Positions 43,056 through 51,971 of a stretch of DNA of 64,000 nt are shown here, piece after piece. The notes below the pieces were generated by a model, which had not been told where the DNA came from, searched no databases, and saw only the letters and a program-made list of their open reading frames with translations. Numbering within the stretch: the first letter of the stretch is position 1; every line of letters starts with the position of its first letter. This stretch comes from Chlamydiales bacterium (GTDB taxonomy: Bacteria; Chlamydiota; Chlamydiia; Chlamydiales; SM23-39), in the NCBI GenBank assembly GCA_030681135.1, contig JAUXXF010000019.1, positions 1 through 64,000 on the forward strand. Direction: 5' to 3'. The translations under genes and the position numbers were made by a program.

Positions 43056-44240
43056 ATGCGTTTTGCATTTGTGCGCCCTAATAAATATAGCGAGTGGGGT
43101 GGGGATTTAAAGGCTATTTTGGACTTGCAAGAAGGTTTACATGCCTTAGGCCATAGCTCCTTCATCACTCAAGATCCCATGAGTTCGCTTGAAGCAAATC
43201 AGATTTTTTTCATCGGGACTTTAATCAATCGCTCCGCAGATTATTATTTCATGCATTTGATGGGAAGAAATTATGGGTGTATCGCGTTTCATGAGGACTC
43301 TCTTTTATACTCTGGAGCAAGTTACGGGTTTGCTTACTATGTCCTTGGCTCTTTGCAAGAAAGAATCGAAGAAGGAGTCTCTTTTTCTCTCGATCATCTC
43401 TATCAAAGACCTCATTTGATTTTTTACTACGATCGGATGCGACCTATCAATGTACTTCAAAATTATGAGTTTTTAGAGCGCGCATCTTCTGTGGTCGTCT
43501 CTTCTTTGAGAGAACAGGCAACGCTTCTTCGTGATGTCCCTTCTTGCAATAGTCAAGTTGTCCGCTGGGGAGCAGGCCATGTGCGTCAAATGAAAGAACT
43601 TCCTACAGAAGAATTTTTACGATTTACAGGCTTAAAAAAAGGAAATTATATTTTGCAGGTCGGTCGCTTTTCGACGAGAAAAAATCAGCTCGCGACGCTT
43701 CTTGCCACCAAAGATCTCGATATTCCTTTGGTCTTTATTGCCATGGATCGATGTAATCAAACCTATGAAGAGATCGTTTTGGCCTCTGCCTTGAAATGGA
43801 GAAAGGCCCCTACCCTTGTCATTTCTCAACACCTATCGCCTTCTTTATCTAGAGGCCCTCTCACCATTCTCCCTACGCCCGGAGGAGAGATCCTCTCTTC
43901 TTCTATGCTCCTTAGCGCATTTGCGCATGCAGGGCTTCATATGCATCCTGCTTTTTATGAATTGCCGGGCTACACCTATTTTGAATCTGCCCGTTTCGGA
44001 ATTCCTACGATTGCTTCTGAGTGGACCTCCATTCGAGAATACTTTCCAGATCTAGATGACCGAATCGAATACGCCCTGCCTTACGATCTTCCTGCTCTCA
44101 GATCTTTAGCGGAGAAGAAATTTGGGAAAATCTATCCGCAGTTTCCTCTGCATCCTATTTATGAGAGAAGCTCTGAGGAGATTGCTCGGGATTTTCTCAG
44201 CTCCTGCTCATCATTGGGGCTCTGCCCCAAACCCCGTTAA
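43056..44240 (+). CDS. group 1-like glycosyltransferase with repeat-encoded C terminus
   Basis: Start ATG 43056 is preceded by GAGGT at ideal spacing; the upstream ATG 43032 has none. The 394-residue protein shows R-F-A-F-V-R-P-N-K-Y-S-E-W-G-G-D-L at the N terminus (typical donor-domain start), G-N-Y-I-L-Q-V-G-R-F-S-T-R-K-N-Q (GT4-like) near 205, and E-L-P-G-Y-T-Y-F-E-S-A-R-F-G-I-P near 315. It probably transfers a sugar in envelope polysaccharide or lipid synthesis. The last residues, L-G-L-C-P-K-P-R, come from a family A repeat that overlaps the stop codon. A 74-bp copy of its 3' end recurs 1780 bp downstream. Confidence 0.82.
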   Translation: MRFAFVRPNKYSEWGGDLKAILDLQEGLHALGHSSFITQDPMSSLEANQIFFIGTLINRSADYYFMHLMGRNYGCIAFHEDSLLYSGASYGFAYYVLGSLQERIEEGVSFSLDHLYQRPHLIFYYDRMRPINVLQNYEFLERASSVVVSSLREQATLLRDVPSCNSQVVRWGAGHVRQMKELPTEEFLRFTGLKKGNYILQVGRFSTRKNQLATLLATKDLDIPLVFIAMDRCNQTYEEIVLASALKWRKAPTLVISQHLSPSLSRGPLTILPTPGGEILSSSMLLSAFAHAGLHMHPAFYELPGYTYFESARFGIPTIASEWTSIREYFPDLDDRIEYALPYDLPALRSLAEKKFGKIYPQFPLHPIYERSSEEIARDFLSSCSSLGLCPKPR

Positions 44241-44246
44241 AGGACT
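44173..44246. repeat. 74-bp direct repeat, left copy (includes family A fragment)
   Basis: The last codons of the glycosyltransferase gene plus the first 33 bases of a family A arm (44214-44246) are repeated at 45953-46026 with 72 of 74 identities. After this copy the sequence departs abruptly from the element (GCGCGCAATTAG), whereas the right copy continues into a complete family A element. Confidence 0.9.
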
Positions 44247-44359
44247 GCGCGCAATTAGAGAACGGTTAAGCGCAAAGCTTGAGCTAAAGTTACGCAGGAT
44301 GAGGATTTTACTCAAAAAAAAGAGTTGTCAAAACTAATGGCATTGTGTATGGTTACCCA

Positions 44360-44382
44360 ACTCACATGCAGGACATGTGAGT
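44360..44382 (+). promoter_or_regulatory. leader hairpin before the 44.4-kb gene
   Basis: A 9-bp stem ACTCACATG/CATGTGAGT with a 5-base loop lies 22 bases before the ATG of the small secreted protein. The upstream glycosyltransferase ends 120 bases earlier, so this could end read-through or regulate translation of the gene pair. Confidence 0.4.
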
Positions 44383-44404
44383 GGAAAAACAAAGGGAAAT
44401 CATT

Positions 44405-44683
44405 ATGAAATCGATTCATTTATATACTTGGATTGCTGCAGCTTGCTGCGCGATGTGTTCATCTTTCGCGGATGAAAAAATTTTCATCGAGCCGAATTGT
44501 GTTGAAATTGCGCGAGAAGGCTTATTTGTCTACATGAACGGTATAGTTGTAAATGTACCCCGCATCTACAATGATGGAGAGGGCCCTTATGTCCTCGATA
44601 ACGAAATCGCATATAGATGCCGTAATGGCCATTTTGCAGGCATAGACGGACATTGCCATACTCCAGGCTGTCCCTATAGATGA
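44405..44683 (+). CDS. small secreted Cys-containing protein
   Basis: From ATG 44405 the 92-residue product has a signal peptide (I-A-A-A-C-C-A-M-C-S-S-F-A) and a mature chain of about 70 residues with several Cys, G-E-G-P-Y-V-L-D-N-E and a C-terminal H-C-H-T-P-G-C-P-Y-R. The earlier ATG in frame (44381) would hide the signal peptide and is rejected. No family is known. The stop overlaps the following lipoprotein gene (ATGA), so the two are co-translated. Both lie within a segment bounded by 74-bp direct repeats. Confidence 0.7.
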   Translation: MKSIHLYTWIAAACCAMCSSFADEKIFIEPNCVEIAREGLFVYMNGIVVNVPRIYNDGEGPYVLDNEIAYRCRNGHFAGIDGHCHTPGCPYR

Positions 44684-45924
44684 TTATGCGCAAGTCGATT
44701 ATCTATTTAACATGGCTTTTTATAGCTTCCTGCTCTTTGGATCGGAGGGAAACCATTCTTTTGACTCCTTACGAAAGGAGCTGCCTGGATTGCTTCTTCA
44801 GGATTCTCCTCTCTGAACCAGCAGCAGCAGGATATTCAATCTATGGCAAAAAGCCGCTTTCTGTGGAGAGTTTTGTTAAAAACGACATCTCTGTTTCTAC
44901 TCGCGACGATCTGGGGAGGGAAGAGGCTATCTTCAAAGAGGGCGCTCGCATCTGGGAGAGATCGGGGTTGTCTCAGAGAACACACAACATCGTCATTTGC
45001 TCAACCGATGAAATCTCCTCGACGGGGGTTAATGACTTGTTTATTATCAACCGGCAAGAGTTTATCCGCGTTGTTCAAGAGAACCTTCCCCTTTTTCAAT
45101 ATGTTCTTGGCCCCAAAATTACACCCTCTGCGCTCCTGGATCAGTTTATTCGGGAAAAAAAGCCTCTTCTTTCGGTTCTTAACGAAGATCGAACTTTAAC
45201 GGGTATTGTTCTCGGCTACGGCGCTCAGAATGCGCTCCATGTGAGTCGTTTGGAAAATTTGATGGAATTTTCTTCTCAATATTCGCCTAGTTTCGGCTTT
45301 GCTACCATTCAAGATGAAATGGATGTTCTCTCTAAGGAGGAAACTGTCCTGCGGCATCTTCATCCAGAACTAAAGCCCCCTCTTCCCTGGTTCGGGAGTA
45401 TTTCTTCCCCAGAAACCGATGAGCTCTTTTCCCATTACAGAGCTTCGCAAAAAAAACTCAGCCGGTTGCTCCAATCTCCCCATTTTTTAGAGGAGGTCCT
45501 TTCCGAGTTATTGGATCGAAATATTTCAATCGGTCCAATCAGCCCATTGATCCCGCTGCTCGAGGAAAAGGTTCGCCAAGAACCCAATCTGCCCTACTAT
45601 CTGGGCAAAGCTTTGCGCATAGAGCTTCAAGTCAATTCCAAACACCTCAATTTCCCCGATTTTATCCGAGGGATGGAGGATGCCGAAGAAAAAAAAGGGA
45701 ACTCCTTTATCGAAGAAAAACTGAGCATAGTCAGACGTGAAGACAAAGAAGAAGTTTCCTTTATTTTTGGGCAAAGATTTTGGGATCGCTTCTACCAACA
45801 AATCCCCCTTAAAGAGGTCCTAGATGGCCTACTAGACGAAACACCTGTCGATTTGTCCGACAAATGGGAAGCCATCGAACAACTTGATCTTTTATGTTAT
45901 ATACGGCGTCCAGTGGAAAGTTAG
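44680..45924 (+). CDS. lipoprotein, paralogue of the 3.3-kb protein
   Basis: The 414-residue precursor has a lipoprotein signal (W-L-F-I-A-S-C, Cys near residue 18). It shares with the protein encoded at 3346-4362 the segments F-F-R-I-L-L then Y-G-K-K-P-L-S-V-E-S, L-F-I-I-N-R-Q-E-F-I-R, F-Q-Y-V-L-G-P-K-I and I-V-L-G-Y-G-A-Q-N-A-L. It is 76 residues longer at the C terminus, rich in L-L-E-E-K and I-E-E-K patterns. Function unknown; probable envelope protein. The pairing with a small secreted protein, and the paralogue's pairing with an F-box/LRR protein, suggest a host-facing role. Confidence 0.78.
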   Translation: MIMRKSIIYLTWLFIASCSLDRRETILLTPYERSCLDCFFRILLSEPAAAGYSIYGKKPLSVESFVKNDISVSTRDDLGREEAIFKEGARIWERSGLSQRTHNIVICSTDEISSTGVNDLFIINRQEFIRVVQENLPLFQYVLGPKITPSALLDQFIREKKPLLSVLNEDRTLTGIVLGYGAQNALHVSRLENLMEFSSQYSPSFGFATIQDEMDVLSKEETVLRHLHPELKPPLPWFGSISSPETDELFSHYRASQKKLSRLLQSPHFLEEVLSELLDRNISIGPISPLIPLLEEKVRQEPNLPYYLGKALRIELQVNSKHLNFPDFIRGMEDAEEKKGNSFIEEKLSIVRREDKEEVSFIFGQRFWDRFYQQIPLKEVLDGLLDETPVDLSDKWEAIEQLDLLCYIRRPVES

Positions 45925-45952
45925 ACAAGATTACGAACGTTGGGGCGGAGCG

Positions 45953-46026
45953 CTGAGGAGATTGCTCGAGATTTTCTCAACTCCTGCTCATCATTGGGGC
46001 TCTGCCCCAAACCCCGTTAAAGGACT
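45953..46026. repeat. 74-bp direct repeat, right copy
   Basis: This copy of the glycosyltransferase 3' end has no reading frame attached to it: it follows the lipoprotein stop by 28 bases. It runs without a break into a full family A palindrome, so the repeat probably marks the original junction between the glycosyltransferase gene and the element. Confidence 0.9.
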
Positions 46027-46145
46027 TCGTCCTTTAAAATCCTATTTTTCTTTTTTCTGAGACAAAGCCTATAGGCTTTGTCTCAGAAAAAAACAGGATT
46101 CCATAAGGACGAAGTCCTTTGGCGGGGTTTGGGGCGGAGCCCCAA
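45994..46145. repeat. family A foldback element, complete copy
   Basis: This 152-bp palindrome has the same outer hairpins as the copy at 6580 but a different core, GAGACAAAGCC TATA GGCTTTGTCTC. The right end stops 8 bases before the lipA stop codon. Outer arms are conserved and cores vary between copies. Confidence 0.92.
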
Positions 46146-46153
46146 GGAAGTTC

Positions 46154-47047
46154 TTAGGTTACAAACAGATTTGCATTGTAGCTGGAGCGGACAAACGGCC
46201 CAGAGTACATATGGGGAACGCCGATGTTTAGACCGTATTCTTCATACTCTTTAAAAAGAGCGGGGGGAACGAACTCTTTTACGCGTAGTTTCGTGGAGCT
46301 GGCTTGCAGATATTGACCGAGAGTAATGATGTCACAGCCTAGCGCGTGAAGATCTTGGATGCTTTGCTTGACTTCATCGGGGGTTTCTCCGAGGCCTAAC
46401 ATGAGGCCTGATTTGACGAAACGGGATAGGCCAGATTTTTTTGCATAGAGAAGGACATCGAGAGTTCTGTCGTACTGAGCTTTATGCCGGATTCGGGGAG
46501 AGAGCGAACGGACAGTTTCAAGGTTGTGGTTAAACACTTCAGGTTTTTCTGCAAGGACGATGTAAAGCAGGTTTACATCCCCTGAAAAATCAGAAGTGAG
46601 TAGTTCGATAGTGACACCGGGATTTGTTTTTCTGACGGCTCGGACAATCGCTGCGATGTGGGAAGCTCCCTGGTCAGGAAGATCGTCTCTGGCTACCATC
46701 GTGATGACGACGTGCCTGAGTCCTAGTTCTCGCACGGAATCTGCAATTCGTTGAGGTTCGTCAGCTTCGGGGGCTTTAGGAGCTTTATTAAAATCGATGT
46801 CGCAAAAGCCACAATTGCGGGTGCACTGCTTTCCTAAAGCGAGAAATGTGGCTGTTTTTTTGCTATAGCATTCGGAACGGTTAGGACATTTTGCCTCTTC
46901 GCACACAGTATTTAAGCGATACTTGGAGAGAATCGAATGGGTTTGAAACAGCTGATCTCCTGGAGGGATCGAGCGGTGCAGCCAAGAGGGAAATCTCCCT
47001 TTTGGTTTTTCTTCCGGATTGGGAGGCAAAATGTTTAATTTGCTCAT
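46154..47047 (-). CDS. lipA: lipoyl synthase
   Basis: This radical SAM enzyme inserts two sulfurs into octanoyl groups to make lipoyl cofactors. The 297 residues carry both iron-sulfur sites: the auxiliary cluster C-E-E-A-K-C-P-N-R-S-E-C near residue 50 and the radical-SAM triad C-T-R-N-C-G-F-C near 76. The C-terminal R-S-S-Y-N-A supplies the serine ligand. It overlaps lpdA by 4 bases, so lipoamide dehydrogenase and lipoate synthesis are co-expressed. The product serves the 2-oxoacid dehydrogenase complexes. Confidence 0.95.
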   Translation of the reverse strand: MSKLNILPPNPEEKPKGRFPSWLHRSIPPGDQLFQTHSILSKYRLNTVCEEAKCPNRSECYSKKTATFLALGKQCTRNCGFCDIDFNKAPKAPEADEPQRIADSVRELGLRHVVITMVARDDLPDQGASHIAAIVRAVRKTNPGVTIELLTSDFSGDVNLLYIVLAEKPEVFNHNLETVRSLSPRIRHKAQYDRTLDVLLYAKKSGLSRFVKSGLMLGLGETPDEVKQSIQDLHALGCDIITLGQYLQASSTKLRVKEFVPPALFKEYEEYGLNIGVPHMYSGPFVRSSYNANLFVT

Positions 47048-48447
47048 AGTTTCTTCTTTGGCGGCAAATGGATTGGCGTTTCGTTCGCGAGAGCTGCTGC
47101 TTCATGCCAACTTTCCGCTAAGGTGGGGTGGGCATGGATCGTCTCTAGGACTGACTCTAGCGTGAGTTCATGTTGAATAGCAAGAGTCATTTCAGCGATC
47201 AGATTAGAAGCTTCATGTCCAATCACGAGCGCTCCTAAAATTTGACCGGTTTTTTTATCGGCCACAATTTGTGCAAATCCTTCGGTGTCTCCGCTTGCTT
47301 GCGCTTTGCCGAGAGCCTGGAACGGGAAAGTTCCTTGGGTGACTGGATACCCTGCAGCAGCAGCTTGTTCTGCGGTCAGGCCGACAGAGGCAATTTCAGG
47401 AGAGGTGAAGATGACCGCTGGAACGGGCGCTTCGTGAGCGTCTGCCGGATGGCCCGCTGCATGTGCTCCTGCAATGATCCCTTGATGCGAGGCTGCGTGG
47501 GCGAGCATCCACTTGCCCGTCACATCGCCGATCGCATAAATGTCAGGGACTGCTGTTTCCATGTGTTCATTCACCTCAATGGCCCCTTTTGCATTTGTCG
47601 AAAGTCCAGCTTTTTCGAGTTTCAGTCCTTCTGTATAGACGGCTCTTCCGACAGCGATGAGAGCGAGATCTGCATCGAGCGTCTGACCGTTAGATAGTTC
47701 AATGTGGACGTGAGATGGGTGGGATTGAATGGATTTTACAGAAATATTGGTCTGGAGATCGATCCCTTTGGCTGTAAATGTTTTTGTCATGAAAGAAGAT
47801 ACTGTAGTTCCTTGAGCAGCTAAGATAGAGGGAAGAGCCTCTAAGATTGTTACTTTTACGCCGAGCTCTGCAAAAAGAGAAGCGAATTCACAGCCGATGT
47901 AGCCGCCTCCAACAATAGCCAGAGTTTTTGGTAAACTTGTCAGCTCTAGAATTGAGGTGGAATTGAGAATTTTTTCGTGATCGCAAGGGAATGCTTTGAT
48001 GTCTAAAGGGATAGAGCCCGTTGCAATGATGATTTTTTCTGCATGAAGATAGAGGTCATCTTCTCCTACGATTTTGAGCTCGTGGGGGGATTCAAATTGC
48101 GCGGCTCCTCGGTAAATAGTGATCTTATTGGATTTAATAAGCCCTTCTAGCCCGCTTCTGATTCTGGCGATGACGGTATCTTTTCTCTCTTTCATCTTAT
48201 TGTAATGGATAGTGATAGGTCCGGTTTCGATCCCAAAAAGGCTAGCATTACGTACCTGATGCAGCACAGCTGCATGAGATAAAAGAGTTTTTGTAGGAAT
48301 GCAGCCTACATTTAAACAGGTTCCTCCAAGAAATCCTTTGTCAATTAAGGCTACTGATTTACCTAGTTGAGCTGCTCTGATGGCAGCTACGTAGCCCCCA
48401 GGGCCTGCGCCGATGACGGCGATATCGCAATTTTTTCTGGTCGTCAT
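47044..48447 (-). CDS. lpdA: dihydrolipoamide dehydrogenase (E3)
   Basis: This is the FAD-dependent E3 subunit of pyruvate and 2-oxoglutarate dehydrogenases. The start is placed at ATG 48447, just before the FAD-binding A-V-I-G-A-G-P-G-G-Y; a longer frame from 48564 would add a hydrophobic tail that the family lacks. The redox-active pair is in G-G-T-C-L-N-V-G-C-I-P-T-K (near residue 40). The NAD site is A-I-V-G-G-G-Y-I-G-C-E-F and the catalytic pair is H-A-H-P-T-L-A-E near the C terminus. The length is 467 residues, normal for E3. Confidence 0.95.
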   Translation of the reverse strand: MTTRKNCDIAVIGAGPGGYVAAIRAAQLGKSVALIDKGFLGGTCLNVGCIPTKTLLSHAAVLHQVRNASLFGIETGPITIHYNKMKERKDTVIARIRSGLEGLIKSNKITIYRGAAQFESPHELKIVGEDDLYLHAEKIIIATGSIPLDIKAFPCDHEKILNSTSILELTSLPKTLAIVGGGYIGCEFASLFAELGVKVTILEALPSILAAQGTTVSSFMTKTFTAKGIDLQTNISVKSIQSHPSHVHIELSNGQTLDADLALIAVGRAVYTEGLKLEKAGLSTNAKGAIEVNEHMETAVPDIYAIGDVTGKWMLAHAASHQGIIAGAHAAGHPADAHEAPVPAVIFTSPEIASVGLTAEQAAAAGYPVTQGTFPFQALGKAQASGDTEGFAQIVADKKTGQILGALVIGHEASNLIAEMTLAIQHELTLESVLETIHAHPTLAESWHEAAALANETPIHLPPKKKL

Positions 48448-48624
48448 ATTTTCTCTTTCATTGGTCATTTTTAACGATTTTACCTGATGGAGAAAAAAGA
48501 GGCTAATACGAAAAACAAAGAAGTGTATAATCAAGAAATAGAGAGGGGATGAGTAACCTCTCATTTGGGAGCAAATTTGAGCTCGAATGGGAGGCGCTGG
48601 TTCTTTCTATAGAGAAAATGGAAG

Positions 48625-49107
48625 ATGAAGCCCAAGAAACGTCAAAAATTATGTTGTCATTGCGAAGGCGAGATAGATCTAGATGTGATCGTCTGCCCTT
48701 TTTGTGCTGCTGATTTGAGAGAAGAAAGGTCTGATCAGACAAGGCCCGTTTATCCGGCGGCATTTGGAGGAGTTGAAAAGCGGCAAGAACAGCAGACTTC
48801 GGACTCGCTGTATCCTCCCTCCTTATCCTCTCGGATTGAGACGCTTGCGGAAGAGGCAGTGGTTGATGAAAAGCTTGCTGGCACGGATCAAAAGCCTTCT
48901 TCGGAAAAGCTGTCTCGAGTGATTTGTCCGACCATTTTGTTTACGTTGGGTATCCAGCTCTTTGTGTTGGGGATGTTTATCCTGCTCTTTTCGCACAAAG
49001 GAATCGTTCTTTTAAAATGGGATGGGACTCTCTGGTTTTTATATGTCTTAGCCGCTTGTCCTTTGCTTTATCTAGGTTACCGGTTTTTATCGAAGCTCGA
49101 TGAGTAG
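48625..49107 (+). CDS. zinc-ribbon membrane protein, conserved in chlamydiae
   Basis: The 160-residue protein has an N-terminal zinc ribbon (C-C-H-C-E-G-E-I then C-P-F-C-A-A-D, about residues 10-30), an acidic linker and two membrane helices (about 102-122 and 132-152). From memory a protein of this plan follows lpdA in Chlamydia, supporting synteny. Function unknown; a membrane-bound regulator or assembly factor is plausible. Its 3' end overlaps the convergent gene by 21 bases. Confidence 0.8.
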   Translation: MKPKKRQKLCCHCEGEIDLDVIVCPFCAADLREERSDQTRPVYPAAFGGVEKRQEQQTSDSLYPPSLSSRIETLAEEAVVDEKLAGTDQKPSSEKLSRVICPTILFTLGIQLFVLGMFILLFSHKGIVLLKWDGTLWFLYVLAACPLLYLGYRFLSKLDE

Positions 49108-50217
49108 CTGTCGTTCACCTACGGCCTCCGAGCTCATTTTAAGGAGCGACCAAAGGGTTTCTTTGATTTCAGAAACGGTGTTTTTTGCCCAAGTGCCTAG
49201 TTCACACTTCCATTCTTTACTTTCGGCAAAGCCTGTCCATAGGATAAATCGGATAAAGCTGATTAATACGCCGAGGAAAATGAAAGGTAATGCAATCAAG
49301 GGATTGACAAAAGAAAGAACGAGCCCCATGCCAAGAATAAAATTTCCTATCAAGCCAATTGTATGGATCAGCTGTCTTTTTTGGATTTGAATGTTCATGA
49401 TCCGGAGTTCTTCTTTGGCTTTGTCGAGAATCGTTTTATTTTCAGGGTTTGTTAAAGTGCTTGTGATGTTTTCGGCATCCATCTCTAAGCCTTGATCTCC
49501 TGTGGGTTTATTGGATTCATCAATCTTATTATTCAATAGATTGGTGAGGCTGGCCAAATTCCCTAAGGCTTGATCCACAAAATTCATTCCTAGCCGTCTA
49601 TAGAGCCGCTCTTTCCCTTTTTCATCTAATGAGCCTATGAGGTTATTTAATGTGTTGAGGTCTTTACTTAATACTTGTCCCTCTAGAGTTTGTGCAAGTT
49701 CTAACCAGGAATCTTCATGATCTATGGCCAAAAGAAGGTTTTTGCAGCTTTTTGCTATCTCATCAAACCCGTGAGTAGGCGTTTTTTTGTCTAAATGTTC
49801 CGCAATATTCTGAGTTTTTTTTGCCCATTGCCTGATTTCTTTTTCATGATCCACGTTTGGTGCCGGGGAATTGATAAACTGCGCTTGGAAAGCTGTTACC
49901 CGTTTTAATGCCAGAGTTTCAAGGGCTATTTCTGAGATACACAAAGCAATCCCCAAACCAGAGACTGCGGAGCTTAAGGGAACAATAAAGTGTTTATCTC
50001 CAAACCATTTAAAAAAAGACCCTACCTCAATCACTTTGACGGTAAGAGTGCCTAGCATATTGATGATGGAAGCTGGTTTTTGGAGTGCAAGAATACTATG
50101 GTCGCGAAGCCCTTCATGATCGTCGATTTTACGTGCTTTGCGGGCGCTGTTCACAGCTTCCGCGCCTACCAATTCTTTAAAGAGCGAGGGATTAGGGTTT
50201 ACATTTGTTTTATTCAT
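49087..50217 (-). CDS. Inc-like membrane protein with bilobed hydrophobic domain
   Basis: The 376-residue protein has a bilobed hydrophobic region near the C terminus (about residues 282-330: H-T-I-G-L-I-G-N-F-I-L-G then P-L-I-A-L-P-F-I-F-L-G). A weaker pair lies at about 55-105. Long helical segments in between have Asn/Lys-rich linkers. The bilobed pattern is the signature used to predict chlamydial inclusion-membrane proteins. There is no signal peptide. It is co-oriented with the antiporter gene 60 bases away but probably transcribed separately. The effector assignment is inferred. Confidence 0.7.
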   Translation of the reverse strand: MNKTNVNPNPSLFKELVGAEAVNSARKARKIDDHEGLRDHSILALQKPASIINMLGTLTVKVIEVGSFFKWFGDKHFIVPLSSAVSGLGIALCISEIALETLALKRVTAFQAQFINSPAPNVDHEKEIRQWAKKTQNIAEHLDKKTPTHGFDEIAKSCKNLLLAIDHEDSWLELAQTLEGQVLSKDLNTLNNLIGSLDEKGKERLYRRLGMNFVDQALGNLASLTNLLNNKIDESNKPTGDQGLEMDAENITSTLTNPENKTILDKAKEELRIMNIQIQKRQLIHTIGLIGNFILGMGLVLSFVNPLIALPFIFLGVLISFIRFILWTGFAESKEWKCELGTWAKNTVSEIKETLWSLLKMSSEAVGERQLLIELR

Positions 50218-50278
50218 GGTAAAAACCGATTAATAATAATACGTTAATTATAACATAATCAACTTTATTATTCAATAG

Positions 50279-51715
50279 TTATTTAGATAAAAACAAAGGT
50301 CCTAAGAAATAAAACAAGGCGTAGAGGATAATTGTGGGGATAAGGGCTGCGATAAAGAGGCGGATAGGGTGGATTTCCTGGGAAAAATGGGGTTTTAAGA
50401 TGACATAACCTGCTGGATTAGGGGCGTTTGCGATCACGGTAAGTCCTCCTCCGGCAACAACTCCTGTAAAGACGGCATATTGGTAGACATCTCCCCATTG
50501 GGGGACGAGGATGGCAAGATAGGAGATGGCAGCATTATCGTTAAAGGCGGTTAAAGTCATCGCAGTTCTCATCACGCCCAAGGGGCTAAGGCCTTGCAAC
50601 AGTTTAATAACCCACCAACCTTGAAGCCCTCCGTGGATGACAAGGCCTGCTAAAAAAATGCCTACCATGAGGGGGCGGACGAGGTTTAAGGCCTGTTGGT
50701 GGTGTCTTGTTGAGTGGTAAAAGCCCAAAAAAGCGATAAATCCGGCAAAGAAAATGGCTGGATAATGGGATGCTGCGACGATCCAGACAATGAAGAAAAC
50801 GTGAGCTCCTACAACCCAATGAGGTAAGTTATAGGGAGAGTCTTTTGTAGACCCTGTAAGCCATTGGCCGCTGGCGCGATGTTTTTCATTAAGAAGAGCA
50901 AATTCTTTTCGAAAGTATAAATAATAAAGGGTGTTCGAAATGAGAATCCCAACAATCGCTTTCCAGCCGAAATTAATAATCATATCGAGAGTGGTCCATT
51001 CCCAGCAATGCGCGAGAATAAGGACAGCTGGTGATCCAAAATTGGTAAGCAGTCCCCCGACAGAGACATTGACAAAGAGAAGAGCTAATGTTGCATAAGC
51101 GAGTTTATGGCTGGGGTGGTAGTGATAAAATTGCCTAGAAAGAAGGAGGGCGCATACGACCATCGCTCCGACTTCTGTAATAAAAGATCCTAAAATAGGC
51201 CCTACAGTTAAGAGAATAAACCACCAGGCGGATAAGGAGCCTCCCAGTTGTTTTGCGAGATAAGCAATGAATTGCTCTGCGATGTGAATAATGGGTTTTG
51301 TGGAAGCAACAGTTAGAATGATGATGACGAATAAAGCTTCTGTATAGTCGCGGGTGTTCATGTAGCTTACGGCAACGGGCATTCCATAAAATAGAGTGAT
51401 TGCTAGGAAGAGGGGAATAGTCCAAATAGCAAAGACGATTTCTACTTCGGCAAGGAAATACAAAGCTTGAACTCCTAAGCTTCTTGGACTTTCTTTTAGT
51501 TTCCTTTTGGGCATTTGCTTTGCTTCAAGAAGCCGGGCCCAATGGTGGATTTTATGGACGCAAAGTGTATGAAGTACAGCACATATGAATAAAATAAGGG
51601 CGATTAGGTGAAAGGTAGTAAACTGCAACCCTTCGAGCTGTAGGATCTCAGGACGTTTTAAACAGTCAAATTGGGCTGGCCGCTTGGCTAGCTCTGTCAG
51701 CGTGGATAGAGGCAT
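50279..51715 (-). CDS. putative Na+/H+ antiporter
   Basis: The 478-residue integral membrane protein has about 12 helices and belongs to the ion-transporter-like superfamily (Na_H_antiport_2-type). Family landmarks are S-F-I-T-E-V-G-A-M-V near 170 and L-T-A-F-N-D-N-A-A-I-S-Y-L near 390; the second contains the D-N-A pair likely involved in cation coupling. It would exchange cytoplasmic sodium for protons or the reverse, useful for an ion-dependent energy metabolism. The adjacent intergenic space toward secA contains a family B palindrome. Confidence 0.85.
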   Translation of the reverse strand: MPLSTLTELAKRPAQFDCLKRPEILQLEGLQFTTFHLIALILFICAVLHTLCVHKIHHWARLLEAKQMPKRKLKESPRSLGVQALYFLAEVEIVFAIWTIPLFLAITLFYGMPVAVSYMNTRDYTEALFVIIILTVASTKPIIHIAEQFIAYLAKQLGGSLSAWWFILLTVGPILGSFITEVGAMVVCALLLSRQFYHYHPSHKLAYATLALLFVNVSVGGLLTNFGSPAVLILAHCWEWTTLDMIINFGWKAIVGILISNTLYYLYFRKEFALLNEKHRASGQWLTGSTKDSPYNLPHWVVGAHVFFIVWIVAASHYPAIFFAGFIAFLGFYHSTRHHQQALNLVRPLMVGIFLAGLVIHGGLQGWWVIKLLQGLSPLGVMRTAMTLTAFNDNAAISYLAILVPQWGDVYQYAVFTGVVAGGGLTVIANAPNPAGYVILKPHFSQEIHPIRLFIAALIPTIILYALFYFLGPLFLSK

Positions 51716-51776
51716 AGTCTATAGGTTGTTTGATTAATTACACCATATAGGCTAGCTCCATTTAAAAATCTAGGCT

Positions 51777-51971
51777 CTTAATTCAACAACAGACTCTTAG
51801 AGTCTGTTGTTAAATTAAGCTTCTATCGATTTTAGGGTTCTTTTGAGCCGATTTTCGATTCTTTTTTGGGGGATTGTATCAACTTCGTATACCATCCCCC
51901 AAAAAAGAATCGAAAATCGGCCAAAATAATCCCTAAAATCGATGAAGCCTTAATTCAACAGCAGACTCTTA
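51777..51971. repeat. family B palindrome fused to the secA 3' end
   Basis: The main palindrome (51798-51971) has arms containing ATCGATTTTAGGG, GCCGATTTTCGATTC and TTGGGGGAT. Its right arm covers the final codons and stop of secA. A second palindrome of 43 bp (51777-51819, CTTAATTCAACAACAGACTC and complement) repeats the same secA tail sequence in both directions. Three copies of the sequence A-A-G-A-G-T-C-T-G-[CT]-T-G-T-T are therefore present within 200 bp. Confidence 0.9.

Noticed and set aside
48448-48564. 39-residue N-terminal extension of lpdA
   Set aside because: The extension is hydrophobic, lies before the FAD-binding strand and is absent from the family; ATG 48447 fits.
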